A stretch of 64,000 nucleotides of DNA, taken from contig NC_017455.1 of assembly GCF_000165465.1 (NCBI RefSeq), positions 2,170,001-2,234,000 of the forward strand, read 5' to 3'. Positions 1 to 10,886 of this stretch are shown here, piece after piece. Position numbers and translations under genes: made by a program. The notes under the pieces were generated by a model. It did not search any database. It worked only from the letters and a program-made list of their open reading frames with translations, and was not told the origin of the DNA. Position 1 is the first letter of the stretch, and the number at the start of each line of letters is the position of its first letter. The stretch comes from Halanaerobium praevalens DSM 2228. Lineage in GTDB: Bacteria > Bacillota > Halanaerobiia > Halanaerobiales > Halanaerobiaceae.

Positions 1-27
1 TCAGCTCTAATTAGTTTTCAACTAGCT

Positions 28-606
28 TTAATCAGTTCTCAGACTATGACAACTGCGGCAGCGGGCTTCATAAACTTCGGCTGCTCCAACTAAGATTACT
101 GGATCATCTGCCCGAGCTGGTTGACCATTAATTAAACGCTGAGTTCTACTGGCAGGTTCTCCACACTGGATACAGATAGCGTGCAGTTTATCAACATATT
201 CAGCTCTAGCCATTAGTTCTGGCATTGGTCCAAAAGGTTGATTGCGGAAGTCACGATCAAGGCCAGCCAAAATAACACGAATTCCCTCATCAGCTAATTC
301 TTCACAAATTGCAACTAAGTCTGAATGGAAAAATTGAGCTTCATCAATACCGACTACATCAACTGTTTTGTCTATTCTTTTTAATATCTCTTCTGGATGA
401 TCAACTGGCACTGCTTCTATACTGTTTCCACTGTGAGAAACTACATCTTTTTTGCTATAGCGATCATCTAAAACGGGTTTAAAGACCCTTACCTTTTGCT
501 TAGCAATTTTTACTCTATTTAGCCTGCGAATTAACTCTTCACTTTTACCGCAGTACATCGGCCCAGTTATAATTTCTAACCAGCCACTTTTTGTTATTTT
601 ATACAA
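28..606 (-). CDS. tdk: Thymidine kinase (type II)
   Basis: Cytoplasmic salvage enzyme that phosphorylates thymidine to dTMP with ATP. The P-loop GPMYCGKS lies at residues 15-22, the catalytic Glu89 sits in the DEAQFF motif at 88-93, and the lasso zinc site is formed by Cys145/Cys148 and Cys183/Cys186. Length (192 residues) is normal for the tetrameric type II family. It is last in the rightward-to-leftward series fbaA, CaCA exchanger, rho, rpmE, tdk; rho-rpmE-tdk is a classic Firmicutes neighbourhood. A rho-independent terminator separates it from rpmE, so it probably has its own promoter in the AT-rich gap upstream. Confidence 0.96.
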   Translation of the reverse strand: MYKITKSGWLEIITGPMYCGKSEELIRRLNRVKIAKQKVRVFKPVLDDRYSKKDVVSHSGNSIEAVPVDHPEEILKRIDKTVDVVGIDEAQFFHSDLVAICEELADEGIRVILAGLDRDFRNQPFGPMPELMARAEYVDKLHAICIQCGEPASRTQRLINGQPARADDPVILVGAAEVYEARCRSCHSLRTD

Positions 607-704
607 TTACTACACCTCATTATTATGATTTTTAAATTTTACACTAAAATAAATTTCAATTTTATTTAAAAATCAGCTTTTAAATTAAATAATGAAAATT
701 TTTC

Positions 705-735
705 TAAAAAAAAAGCAGAGCTATTAAAGCCCTGC
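705..735 (-). terminator. Rho-independent terminator after rpmE
   Basis: On the minus strand GCAGGGCT and AGCTCTGC pair in an 8-bp stem (one G-T pair) around a five-base loop, followed by a long T run. It lies just past the rpmE stop codon. Confidence 0.85.
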
Positions 736-761
736 AGCAGAAAAAGAATTTCTTTTTCAAC

Positions 762-986
762 CTACTCAGAATCTTCTGAGTCAGTTTCAGAAATCCCATA
801 TTTTTTATTAAATCTTTCGACACGACCACCTTTTTTGGCTTTACGCTGTTTTCCTGTATAGAATGGATGACAGCTAGAACAAACTTCAACCCTAATATTT
901 TCTTTAGTTGATTTAGTCTCATAAACCTCGCCGCAGGCACAGGTTACTGTAGTTTCTTTAACGTCTGGGTGGATTCCTTCACGCAT
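762..986 (-). CDS. rpmE: 50S ribosomal protein bL31, zinc form
   Basis: Large-subunit protein bL31 that helps bridge the two ribosomal subunits. This is the zinc-binding (C+) form: Cys16, Cys18, Cys36 and Cys39 are all present. The N-terminus [10 protein letters not shown] is diagnostic, and the short acidic tail (SETDSEDSE) fits a halophile. The start is preceded by GAGAGGTGATATAG. It has its own promoter about 100 bp upstream and its own terminator. In many bacteria zinc-free L31 paralogues replace this form under zinc limitation; none is seen here. Confidence 0.97.
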   Translation of the reverse strand: MREGIHPDVKETTVTCACGEVYETKSTKENIRVEVCSSCHPFYTGKQRKAKKGGRVERFNKKYGISETDSEDSE

Positions 987-1080
987 CTATATCACCTCTC
1001 TTGCATACATAATTATTGTTACACCGATTACTTTTTGAAGCATAACCAGGCTGAAGACATAAATCTTCACGCTAATATTT

Positions 1081-1109
1081 ATTATAACACAGCCTTTTTA
1101 GCTATGCAA
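1081..1109 (-). promoter_or_regulatory. Sigma-A-type promoter of rpmE
   Basis: Reading the minus strand, TTGCAT and TATAAT are separated by 17 bp. The leader between this and the rpmE start (about 90 nt) contains a small hairpin, TGAAGA-TTTATG-TCTTCA, whose role is unknown. Confidence 0.7.
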
Positions 1110-1134
1110 GGAAAAAGAAAAGTTAACTGCTACT

Positions 1135-2406
1135 TTAATTTTTAAAGATTTTATCTAGAGTCTGGAGCAATTCTTGATTATCTTTAGTATTTTTTAATTG
1201 TTTTAGTAAAGTGCTCATCAGCTCATAATCAGTCATATTAGCAGTCTGCCTTCTTAATTTCCAAATTGTTTCTAATTCTTTTTTAGCTAATAGCATTTCT
1301 TCTTTTCTGGTTCCAGAACGATTAATATCAATTGCTGGGAAAATTCTTCTTTCTGCTAAACGACGATTTAAATGTAATTCCATATTTCCAGTCCCTTTAA
1401 ATTCTTCGTAAATTACATCATCCATTCTACTACCAGTATCAACTAAAGAAGTAGCAATAATTGTTAAACTACCACCTTCTTCGATATTCCGAGCAGCTCC
1501 AAAAAAGCGTTTAGGAAAATGCATAGCTGTCGGATCTAAACCTCCAGAAAGAGTCCTTCCACTGGGAGGAATAGTAACATTAGCTGCTCTAGCTAATCTG
1601 GTAATACTATCTAAGAGAATAACTACATCGTTTTTGTGTTCAACTAATCTTTTGGCTTTTTCTAAAACTAATTCTGCCACTTGAATATGCTCTTCTGGCG
1701 GCTCATCAAAAGTTGAAGCTATAACTTCAGCATCAACTGAACGACTCATATCTGTGACCTCTTCTGGGCGCTCATCAATTAAGAGGATCATCATTTTAGC
1801 TTCAGGGTAGTTATGCCTAATACTATTTGCTATTTTCTTTAAGAGCACTGTTTTTCCCGCTTTAGGAGGAGAAACCAAAAGTCCACGCTGACCTTTACCA
1901 ATTGGAGACATTAAATCGATCATCCGCGAAGATATTTCATTTTTATGGTACTCTAACTTATATCTTTCTTCTGGATAAAGAGGAGTTAAATCTTCAAAAT
2001 GAGAACGAGATCTTGCTTTTTCTGGATCTTGATAATTAACAGCCTCAATTCTCAAAATAGCAAAATATTTTTCACTATCTTTTGGTTCTCTTACCTGACC
2101 TGAAACAACATCTCCTGTTCTTAAATCAAAACGTCTAATTTGAGAAGCAGAAATATAGATATCATCACTTGAAGGAATATATTTAGAAGGTCTTAAAAAT
2201 CCATAACCTTCAGTTTTAATGATTTCCAGTACTCCTTCGGCAAAAATATTACCTCCGTTTTCTGTTCCTTTTTTTAAAATAGCAAAAATCAAATCTTTTT
2301 TCCGCATCTGCGAATAACCACTAAGTTCCATCTTTTTGGCTATTGTATGTAATTCAGTAATTGTTTTTCTTTCTAATTCACTAATATTAAGCACATTAAA
2401 GTCCAC
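1135..2406 (-). CDS. rho: Transcription termination factor Rho
   Basis: Hexameric RNA helicase that ends transcription of untranslated RNA. Domain order is a Rho N-terminal helical domain (about 1-45), a cold-shock-like RNA-binding domain (about 50-125) and a RecA-type ATPase domain. Visible motifs are the P-loop SPPKAGKT, the Walker B strand followed by DSITRLARA, and the C-terminal [15 protein letters not shown] segment. Length (423) is standard. It starts 10 bp after the CaCA exchanger stop and precedes rpmE, so exchanger and rho are probably co-transcribed. Confidence 0.98.
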   Translation of the reverse strand: MDFNVLNISELERKTITELHTIAKKMELSGYSQMRKKDLIFAILKKGTENGGNIFAEGVLEIIKTEGYGFLRPSKYIPSSDDIYISASQIRRFDLRTGDVVSGQVREPKDSEKYFAILRIEAVNYQDPEKARSRSHFEDLTPLYPEERYKLEYHKNEISSRMIDLMSPIGKGQRGLLVSPPKAGKTVLLKKIANSIRHNYPEAKMMILLIDERPEEVTDMSRSVDAEVIASTFDEPPEEHIQVAELVLEKAKRLVEHKNDVVILLDSITRLARAANVTIPPSGRTLSGGLDPTAMHFPKRFFGAARNIEEGGSLTIIATSLVDTGSRMDDVIYEEFKGTGNMELHLNRRLAERRIFPAIDINRSGTRKEEMLLAKKELETIWKLRRQTANMTDYELMSTLLKQLKNTKDNQELLQTLDKIFKN

Positions 2407-2416
2407 CTTTCATTTC

Positions 2417-3433
2417 TTAAATTACATTAATCCCCAATTGAAAAAGCAAATAAACCCCTGCAAAATAAACTACTGCAGCTGCAATTGCATCCCAGCCCAT
2501 CCAGAGAAAAGAACGCCGAGAACGATAAAATAAGCCGATCAAAATAATTGTTGCCATCAAAATACCGACAGTAGCTGTTAAAATATGAACTATTTTGGCA
2601 TCTTCTAATAATACTCCCTGCCGGTAAAATAGATCAGCAAAGAAAATAACGGTCATATTAAAGATATTACTGCCAAAAACATTTCCAACTGCCATATTAT
2701 AAGCACCAATTTTAATAGCAGAAATTGTAGCAACTAATTCGGGCAGAGAAGTGGCTGCAGCCACTAAAATAGAACCAATAAAGCTCTGATCGATTCCGGT
2801 TAACATAGCTATTTGATCAGCAGCAAGTGTTAGCCGATAACCACTAAAAACTATTACCAAACCGCAAGCTGCAAAACCCAGCAAAGCCTTATTTAGGGTG
2901 TAATCTGGATTTGGATCTTCTTCTTTTATTGTTTCAGGATCAAGAGGGTTTTTCTTGTCATAACGATAAATCATTCTTACACTTACAATATATGTAATTA
3001 AAAGCAAAATGCTATCTACTCCAACTCCAAAAATACTTAAATTAAAATTCATAAAATGGGAGAGAATTAAACTAAAAACAACTAAAGTAGAAAGTAAAAT
3101 GCCAACTAAACCAGAGAGTAAATGACTGTAGTTAACCTGAAGCAGTAAAGGTCCTTGACCCTGAAGAAGATCTGCAAAAGCTAAAATAGCAAGGTTAAAA
3201 GTATTACTACCAAAAGCATTACCAACTGCAATATCTGGGGCTCCTACCAAAGCTGAACTAATACTTGTTACTAGTTCTGGTAGAGAAGTTGCCACTGCAA
3301 TTAAAATTCCACCAATAAAAGCCTGTCCTAAACCACTTTTATCAGCAATTATATCACCAAAACGAGATAAATAAGTACCAGAAATAATAATTAATAAAGC
3401 CATTAAACTAAATTCTGACCAAAGTTCTATCAC
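2417..3433 (-). CDS. CaCA-family Na+/Ca2+ antiporter (YrbG-like)
   Basis: Inner-membrane cation/Ca2+ exchanger with about ten membrane segments. The two inverted alpha-repeats of the family are clear: ATSLPELVTSISSAL with GNAFGSNTFNL in the first half, and ATSLPELVATISAI with GNVFGSNIFNM in the second. A short hydrophilic loop (KKNPLDPETIKEEDPNPDY) separates the halves. A Na+/Ca2+ role is the family default; the ion pair cannot be read from sequence. It lies between fbaA and rho, and the gap to fbaA holds a long palindrome that may terminate fbaA transcripts. Confidence 0.9.
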   Translation of the reverse strand: MIELWSEFSLMALLIIISGTYLSRFGDIIADKSGLGQAFIGGILIAVATSLPELVTSISSALVGAPDIAVGNAFGSNTFNLAILAFADLLQGQGPLLLQVNYSHLLSGLVGILLSTLVVFSLILSHFMNFNLSIFGVGVDSILLLITYIVSVRMIYRYDKKNPLDPETIKEEDPNPDYTLNKALLGFAACGLVIVFSGYRLTLAADQIAMLTGIDQSFIGSILVAAATSLPELVATISAIKIGAYNMAVGNVFGSNIFNMTVIFFADLFYRQGVLLEDAKIVHILTATVGILMATIILIGLFYRSRRSFLWMGWDAIAAAVVYFAGVYLLFQLGINVI

Positions 3434-3472
3434 TTAAATCCTCCTAACTTATAATTTTTAGCTTATAATAAA

Positions 3473-3545
3473 ATACCGGGCACCCGTAAAAACCCCTCAG
3501 CCTTTATTTCAAAGCTAATTAGGGATAATTACAAGTACCCGGTAT
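3473..3545 (-). repeat. Long palindrome with TACCCGGTA ends
   Basis: ATACCGGG and CCCGGTAT frame a 73-bp imperfect inverted repeat with further internal pairing (AGCTTTG/AAAGGCT). It occupies the gap between fbaA and the CaCA exchanger and could act as the fbaA terminator. The ends share the core of a repeat seen at 10823-10875 and 28721-28787. Confidence 0.65.
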
Positions 3546-3554
3546 CAAAAAAAT

Positions 3555-4415
<861 letters not shown>

Positions 4416-4438
4416 TTATTCCTCCTTATAAGATATTA

Positions 4439-4477
4439 GTTCAGGGTCTTTTAAAAATTATTTGGTTTTCCCTGAAC
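4439..4477 (-). other. Hairpin overlapping the 3' end of the zinc-ribbon gene
   Basis: GTTCAGGG and CCCTGAAC form an 8-bp stem whose loop contains the stop codon at 4451. No clear T run follows on the minus strand, so it is a weak terminator candidate or an mRNA processing/protecting structure ahead of fbaA. Confidence 0.4.
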
Positions 4478-5083
4478 AGAATGCAGCTGCACTTGGTTAA
4501 ACTGCTGTAAAAGATTTAAATCAGATTGATCTACAACAGCTATATTTAAGCGAGAACCGCAGTTATTACAAATTAATTGGATTTTATCAGAAAATAATTC
4601 TATATTTATATGATTACTACCACATTTACAATTTAATTGACCTGCTGCAGCAATATCGTGAATAAAGTCTAGTGCTTTTAACATGATCTCTGGATTTTTA
4701 AAATCATCAAAACCTAATTCCTCAGCCATTAATTTTAAGTCATTTTTTTCATTTTGGATTACTTGATCAACTAAAGCAGCTGGACCAAAAAATCCAGGGT
4801 TAAGACCTGTTTCCCTACAAGCAAGTGGAATTATTTTTTGAGAATGCCAGAAATTATGAGCAGAAATTAAAATTTTATGTGCCTTATTACAATGTAAGCA
4901 AAAATAACTTAGCTGCAGCTGAGACTTTGTCTTTCTTTTAATAGCAGCTTTTTCGGCTCCACAACTACAACTTATCTTTTTGAGTTTACCTACTGGTAGT
5001 TCAAAAATATTTATTTTTTCTTTTTCTAAACGACCATAGGCAGGACAACTTAAAGCAACTTTTGTGACAAGATTGATTAACAT
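4451..5083 (-). CDS. Uncharacterised protein with two zinc-ribbon-like segments
   Basis: I do not recognise the family. The 210-residue protein carries two similar Cys pairs: CSCG...FCLHCNKAHK in the N-terminal half and CKCG...LICNNCGS in the C-terminal half, each looking like a four-Cys zinc ribbon. The middle (HNFWHSQKIIPLACRETG) is His/Cys-containing too. No signal peptide or membrane segment is seen. It sits between the crotonase-like gene and fbaA and has its own promoter. Its ATG has only a weak adjacent ribosome site; a strong AAGGAGGT lies 37 nt upstream, across a stable hairpin. DNA or RNA binding is possible but only a guess. Confidence 0.75.
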   Translation of the reverse strand: MLINLVTKVALSCPAYGRLEKEKINIFELPVGKLKKISCSCGAEKAAIKRKTKSQLQLSYFCLHCNKAHKILISAHNFWHSQKIIPLACRETGLNPGFFGPAALVDQVIQNEKNDLKLMAEELGFDDFKNPEIMLKALDFIHDIAAAGQLNCKCGSNHINIELFSDKIQLICNNCGSRLNIAVVDQSDLNLLQQFNQVQLHSVQGKPNNF

Positions 5084-5090
5084 TATCTAT

Positions 5091-5128
5091 CCCGGCCTGT
5101 CAACTTGAGGCCAGGTCTTCACCTCCTT
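5091..5128 (-). promoter_or_regulatory. Shine-Dalgarno separated from the start codon by a hairpin
   Basis: The minus strand reads AAGGAGGT (5128-5121), five bases, an 8-bp stem CCTGGCCT/AGGCCGGG (one G-T pair, nine-base loop, 5115-5091), seven bases, then ATG at 5083. The hairpin would shorten the effective SD-to-start distance from about 37 to about 12 nt, as known for T4 gene 38. No other in-frame start fits, because a TAG lies just upstream. Confidence 0.55.
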
Positions 5129-5164
5129 AACCTAACTATTCTTCATTAATTAGAAAAATCCTTT

Positions 5165-5194
5165 TTTATATTCAGATAATTAGATTAAGGTCAA
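5165..5194 (-). promoter_or_regulatory. Putative promoter of the zinc-ribbon gene
   Basis: Minus-strand TTGACC and TATAAA lie 18 bp apart directly after the crotonase stop codon, about 80 bp before the zinc-ribbon gene. Confidence 0.5.
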
Positions 5195-5196
5195 TT

Positions 5197-5979
5197 TTAG
5201 CTATCAGCTTTAATTATTTTTTGAATTTCTCGAATGCGAAGCCGGTGATCTTTAGTTTTAAAACATTCAGCAAAAGCCTGACTCTCATATTCGAGAGCGG
5301 ACTGATTGTTTTGAGAATGTTTCTGATTAATAGCTTTTTTGATATACTCAACTGCTTTAGTTGAGCGCTCGGTTATTTTAAGGGCCAGCTCCTCTGCCTC
5401 TGCCAATAAACTACGGGGAGTAACTACCTTATTGATCAAACCTAAGTTATAGGCTAAAGTCGAATCAATAATTTCTCCTGTATATAACAGCTCTTTGGCC
5501 TCTCCTTCTCCAATTAAACGCGGTAAGCGCTGAGTCCCACCAAAAGCAGGGATCATTCCTAGCTTTACTTCTGGCTGACCAAAACGAGAACGAGTTGAAG
5601 CTAAACGCAAATCACAGGCTAAAGTAATTTCCATTCCTCCACCTAAAGCATAACCATCTACAGCAGCAATTACTACCTGAGGCATGGACTCAATTAGCTC
5701 ACAAAGTTTTTGACCTCTTTTGGACAAGGCCTGAGCCTCTTTACTGCTTAGATTTTCTAGATAATCAATATCGCCTCCAACTGAAAAAGCTTTATTCCCA
5801 ACCGAAGTCAAAATAACAGCTGCTATCTGATCTGAGTCAGAAATTTGCTTTAAAGTCGCTTCTAGTTGAGTTAATAAATCTGCATTATAAGCATTTAAAA
5901 CCTGAGGTCGATTAAGTTTAACCGTGGTTATTGGAGCTTTAAAATCAGATTTAACAAGTTCTCCTGCCATTTTTGCCAT
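5197..5979 (-). CDS. Enoyl-CoA hydratase/isomerase (crotonase) family protein
   Basis: Crotonase-fold enzyme acting on an acyl-CoA, probably hydrating a 2-enoyl-CoA. Both hydratase glutamates seem present: the one in FGQPEVKLG and the one in AKELLYTG. The oxyanion-hole segments are KAFSVGGDID and YALGGGMEIT. Length (260) is normal. No other fatty-acid or butyrate genes are adjacent, so the substrate is unclear. The start used has GGGGG seven bases upstream; Met4 is an alternative. It lies 12 bp beyond pyrG. Confidence 0.85.
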   Translation of the reverse strand: MAKMAGELVKSDFKAPITTVKLNRPQVLNAYNADLLTQLEATLKQISDSDQIAAVILTSVGNKAFSVGGDIDYLENLSSKEAQALSKRGQKLCELIESMPQVVIAAVDGYALGGGMEITLACDLRLASTRSRFGQPEVKLGMIPAFGGTQRLPRLIGEGEAKELLYTGEIIDSTLAYNLGLINKVVTPRSLLAEAEELALKITERSTKAVEYIKKAINQKHSQNNQSALEYESQAFAECFKTKDHRLRIREIQKIIKADS

Positions 5980-5991
5980 TATTTATTCCCC

Positions 5992-7629
<1,638 letters not shown>

Positions 7630-7669
7630 TTAGCTATTTTAAAATTTATTTGGCATTACATTTTTGGAC

Positions 7670-9331
7670 TTACATTTGTTCTGGGGCACTAATACCTAAA
7701 ACAGTTAAAACATTTTTCAATACCTGACGCGCTGCATTAACTAAATATAATCTAGCTTCTGCTAATTCTTTGCTATCAGTATTTACCCGACAATTATTAT
7801 AAAACGAATGGAACTCAGTTGCAAGGTCATAAGCATAAGTTGTTAAATGATGAGGCTGTCTTGATTCTGCACTCATCTTAATTTCTTCTGGGAACTTAGC
7901 TAACATCTTCATTAAGGCAATTTCTGATTCATGTGTTAATAAATCAAGGTTTTCTGCCTTAGCTTCTAATTCAGAATTATCAATAATACTATGGATTCTA
8001 GCATGAGCATATTGAACATAATAAACTGGATTATTAGTTGATTCTTCTTTGGCTAATTCAAGGTCAAAATCAAGGTGACTATCTGTGCTCCGCATTACAT
8101 AATAATAACGGGCAGCATCGATTCCAACTTCTTTATTTACTTCATTCATAGTTACAAAACTACCAGCTCTTTTAGACATTGGCATTTTTTTACCGTTCCG
8201 CAGTAAAGTAACCATTTGCACTACAATTACTTCTAATTTATCTGGCTTGTGACCAAAAGCTTCAATAACTGCTCTTACACGGGGAATATAACCATGGTGG
8301 TCTGCTCCCCAAACATTGATTAACTTATCAAAACCACGCTCAAGTTTATCTAAATGATAAGCCATATCAGCAGCTAAATAAGTTGGAGAACCATCTGATT
8401 TAATAATTACTCGGTCTTTATCATCACCAAAATCAGTTGCTTTAAACCAAAGAGCATCTTCTTCTTCAAAAATATAGCCCTTTTCTTTTAAAATCTCTAT
8501 TGCTGCTTCAATTTTATCAGGGTGGAGACTCCGCTCACTAAACCAATTATCAAATTCAATTCCAAATTCGCCTAGATCAGCTTCAATATTTTTTAACATT
8601 TTTTGATAAGCATATTCTCGACAAATTTCAAGTTTTTTAGATTCTTCTTTTTCAATTAAATCTGCTCCATATTCAGCATATAGTTCTTGGGCTATTTCCT
8701 TAATATAGTCACCTGCATAAACATCTTCTGGCATTTCAATTTCTTCACCCAAAATCTCTCTATATCTTAAAAGGGTGGACTCTGCTAAAATATCCATCTG
8801 ATTACCAGCATCATTAATATAGTATTCTCTTTCTACATCATAGCCAGCTGTTTCCATAATTGAAGCTGTAACATCTCCTACTACTGCTCCCCGACTATGA
8901 CCAACATGTAAAGGTCCAGTTGGGTTTGCAGATACAAACTCTACCTGAACACTTTTTCCCTTGCCAGCATCGATTTTACCATAGTCTGCTCCTCTTTCAG
9001 TAATTAACTTTAAGTTATTCCACAGCCAAGCATTATTTAATTTAAAGTTAATAAATCCCGGGCCAGCAATATTTGTGGACTCCACAATCTCACTTTCAAA
9101 GTTAGCAACTATAATTTCGGCAATCTTGCGAGGGTTCATCCCGGCCTTTCCCGCTAAAACCATGGCCAAATTAGTTGCATAATCACCATGTTCTTTTTCT
9201 CTAGGTACTTCAATCGAAACTTCAGGCACCTTTTCTAAGTCTAAATCTCCAGCAAAAATAGCTTTTTTTACACTTTCGACCAAAAAGCTAACCAATTCAG
9301 CTTCTACAGCGGCCTGTAAATTTTTTTTCAA
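7670..9331 (-). CDS. argS: Arginyl-tRNA synthetase
   Basis: Class I synthetase charging tRNA-Arg. It has the N-terminal Add-1 domain, the HIGH-type motif in ANPTGPLHVGHSRG near residue 115-130, a degenerate KMSKS (MPMSKRAG), and the DALR anticodon-binding domain up to the C-terminus ending in LTVLGISAPEQM. Length (553) is usual. It follows the DUF1934 gene by 22 bp, the same pairing as ywiB-argS in Bacillus. Confidence 0.97.
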   Translation of the reverse strand: MKKNLQAAVEAELVSFLVESVKKAIFAGDLDLEKVPEVSIEVPREKEHGDYATNLAMVLAGKAGMNPRKIAEIIVANFESEIVESTNIAGPGFINFKLNNAWLWNNLKLITERGADYGKIDAGKGKSVQVEFVSANPTGPLHVGHSRGAVVGDVTASIMETAGYDVEREYYINDAGNQMDILAESTLLRYREILGEEIEMPEDVYAGDYIKEIAQELYAEYGADLIEKEESKKLEICREYAYQKMLKNIEADLGEFGIEFDNWFSERSLHPDKIEAAIEILKEKGYIFEEEDALWFKATDFGDDKDRVIIKSDGSPTYLAADMAYHLDKLERGFDKLINVWGADHHGYIPRVRAVIEAFGHKPDKLEVIVVQMVTLLRNGKKMPMSKRAGSFVTMNEVNKEVGIDAARYYYVMRSTDSHLDFDLELAKEESTNNPVYYVQYAHARIHSIIDNSELEAKAENLDLLTHESEIALMKMLAKFPEEIKMSAESRQPHHLTTYAYDLATEFHSFYNNCRVNTDSKELAEARLYLVNAARQVLKNVLTVLGISAPEQM

Positions 9332-9353
9332 AACAATAAACCTCCTATTAATT

Positions 9354-9785
9354 TTAATTTACTACTTTATAATTTATTTTTAAACGGTGTTCTGCATTGA
9401 GCTCCCCACCTAAATAAACTTGATAATCAATTTCTATTAAACCTGATTCAGCCTCTAGCTCCATAACTAAGCTTTTAGTTTTAACAGCTAATTTAATTTC
9501 TCCATAAGCAGTTTTAAAATAGCCTGGTTTTTTAGAACCAGAACTAAAATCTTGTTTCATCGCTGCTGGATCCTGCCTTAAGAGCAGTACTCTTTCTTGG
9601 CTTGGATCAATTTTAAGAATAGTCTGAGCTCCATCTATGCCTTCGGCATCATCTTGGTAACTTAAATATAATTTTTGGTTTTTTAAATAAAAATCACCTT
9701 GATAATGATTTTTAAACTGCTGTAATTCTTGATCATTAATTAATTTTTGTTCATTTTCTAATTTAATAGAAACTTTTTTAGTCAT
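9354..9785 (-). CDS. DUF1934 (YwiB-like) protein
   Basis: Small cytoplasmic protein predicted to form a lipocalin-like beta-barrel; the function is not established. Visible family features are the N-terminal VSIKLENEQKL strand, the QDDAEGIDGAQTILKI segment and the C-terminal LGGELNAEHRLKINYKV strand. The gene directly precedes argS, which is the conserved context of this family in Firmicutes and the best support for the call. Confidence 0.8.
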   Translation of the reverse strand: MTKKVSIKLENEQKLINDQELQQFKNHYQGDFYLKNQKLYLSYQDDAEGIDGAQTILKIDPSQERVLLLRQDPAAMKQDFSSGSKKPGYFKTAYGEIKLAVKTKSLVMELEAESGLIEIDYQVYLGGELNAEHRLKINYKVVN

Positions 9786-9868
9786 TATTTTATCCTTAAT
9801 CCTCCTCAGCCAGTATTCTGACTTTGCTAATAAATTTTAAACTCTGCTAGCTTAAAATAATATAATTT

Positions 9869-9902
9869 GAAAAAACCACAGCCCAAAATTTAACTGCGGT
9901 TT
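9869..9902 (-). terminator. Terminator after the flavodoxin-like gene
   Basis: Minus-strand AACCGCAG and CTGTGGTT pair (8 bp, one G-T) and are followed by TTTTTT. Confidence 0.75.
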
Positions 9903-9908
9903 TAAATT

Positions 9909-10316
9909 CTATATATTAATATTTTCTCCAAATTTGAATGCCGAGTCTTGATTTTTAAGTGCTTTAAAATTTTTAACTATACAGCCTTGGGCCTCTAAAG
10001 CTGCCATTACTTTTTTTAAAGCCTTATTTGTTACAAAAAAGTGAGGCTTTACAAAAGCTACAGCATCTGTACCAGTAGTTCTTTTGGCATCTGCTAAAAA
10101 TGAAGCTAAGGAATTATCAAGCTTAGCTTTAAATATACCAGAAACTGAACTACCTGCTAAAATTAAATCATAGGGGTAAAAAGAAACTCCAGTTCCTCTA
10201 TCTTTTGTGTTTTTCAAATCTACCCTTAAACCCTGACTTTCTGCTCCTTTTTTTATAGCTTCTGCTATAGCTTTGAGCTCAGGATCAGGAGTATGAATAA
10301 TTAGTAAACGCTGCAC
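9909..10316 (-). CDS. Flavodoxin-like domain protein
   Basis: Short flavodoxin-fold protein (135 residues). The N-terminal strand LLIIHTPDPELKAIAEAIKK resembles a flavodoxin P-loop start, and YDLILAGSSVSGIFKAKL resembles the second FMN-contact region with its typical GSP-like loop. The frame extends 13 codons further, but AAGGAGG seven bases before the GTG at 10316 marks that codon as the start. FMN binding is inferred. It stands alone between trxA and the DUF1934 gene and has its own terminator. Confidence 0.65.
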   Translation of the reverse strand: MQRLLIIHTPDPELKAIAEAIKKGAESQGLRVDLKNTKDRGTGVSFYPYDLILAGSSVSGIFKAKLDNSLASFLADAKRTTGTDAVAFVKPHFFVTNKALKKVMAALEAQGCIVKNFKALKNQDSAFKFGENINI

Positions 10317-10393
10317 TAAGAGTCCTCCTTTTTTAATCAATCTTAATTTTATCATAAAACTTTATAATTTTACAGGGTTATCTGCAATAAATA

Positions 10394-10431
10394 TAAAAAT
10401 CCTCTCTTCTTATAGAAATAAAAAGAGAGGA
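10394..10431 (-). terminator. Terminator after trxA
   Basis: TCCTCTCTT and AAGAGAGGA form a perfect 9-bp stem, followed by TTTTT on the minus strand. Confidence 0.85.
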
Positions 10432-10454
10432 AAGAAAAGAAAAAACTATTCTAT

Positions 10455-10775
10455 CTATTCTAAACCAAGTTCTTGCACTAATTTATTTTTTGGCAGATAG
10501 CCAACTAATTTATCAGTAACTTCCCCAGCTTCCATAACTAACATTGTAGGAATACTCATTACCTCATATTCAGCAGCTGTTTTTTGATTTTCATCAACAT
10601 TTAATTTAACTACTTTAATTTGATCCCCATATTCAGCAGCTAATTCTTCTAAAACAGGTGCTATCATGCGACAAGGCCCACACCATTCTGCCCAAAAATC
10701 AACTAAAACTTTTCCATCTGCTTTTAAAACTTCACTCTCAAAATTTTGATCTGTTACTTTTACTGGCTTATTCAT
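10455..10775 (-). CDS. trxA: Thioredoxin
   Basis: Small protein disulfide reductase of the cytoplasm. The active site WCGPC is at residues 31-35, the cis-Pro loop is SIPTM, and the length of 106 is standard. It is reduced by thioredoxin reductase, encoded at 37.8 kb. Upstream lie a pair of 24-bp direct repeats and a glutaredoxin-like oxidoreductase gene on the same strand, forming a thiol-redox group. The start has AGGAGG in front. Confidence 0.96.
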   Translation of the reverse strand: MNKPVKVTDQNFESEVLKADGKVLVDFWAEWCGPCRMIAPVLEELAAEYGDQIKVVKLNVDENQKTAAEYEVMSIPTMLVMEAGEVTDKLVGYLPKNKLVQELGLE

Positions 10776-10822
10776 CTAAATTTCCTCCTGTTTAATTTAT
10801 TTTAATTTAATTTTTAGCGTGT

Positions 10823-10875
10823 TTGTACCCGGTACAAGTGAAATTTATCATTTGTACCCGGTTTAAGTGAAATTA
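10823..10875. repeat. Two 24-bp direct repeats containing TTGTACCCGGTACAA
   Basis: Copies at 10823-10846 and 10852-10875 differ at two positions and are 5 bp apart. Each contains TTTGTACCCGG followed by AAGTGAAATT; the first core is fully palindromic. They fill the gap between trxA and the gene upstream. The same unit occurs at 28721-28741 in the other orientation. Either a REP-like intergenic repeat or a paired operator. Confidence 0.75.
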
Positions 10876-10886
10876 AACACAATACC

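Noticed and set aside
704-940. A 78-codon minus-strand frame overlapping rpmE
   Set aside because: Shadow of rpmE in another frame; rpmE has the zinc cysteines, promoter and ribosome site.
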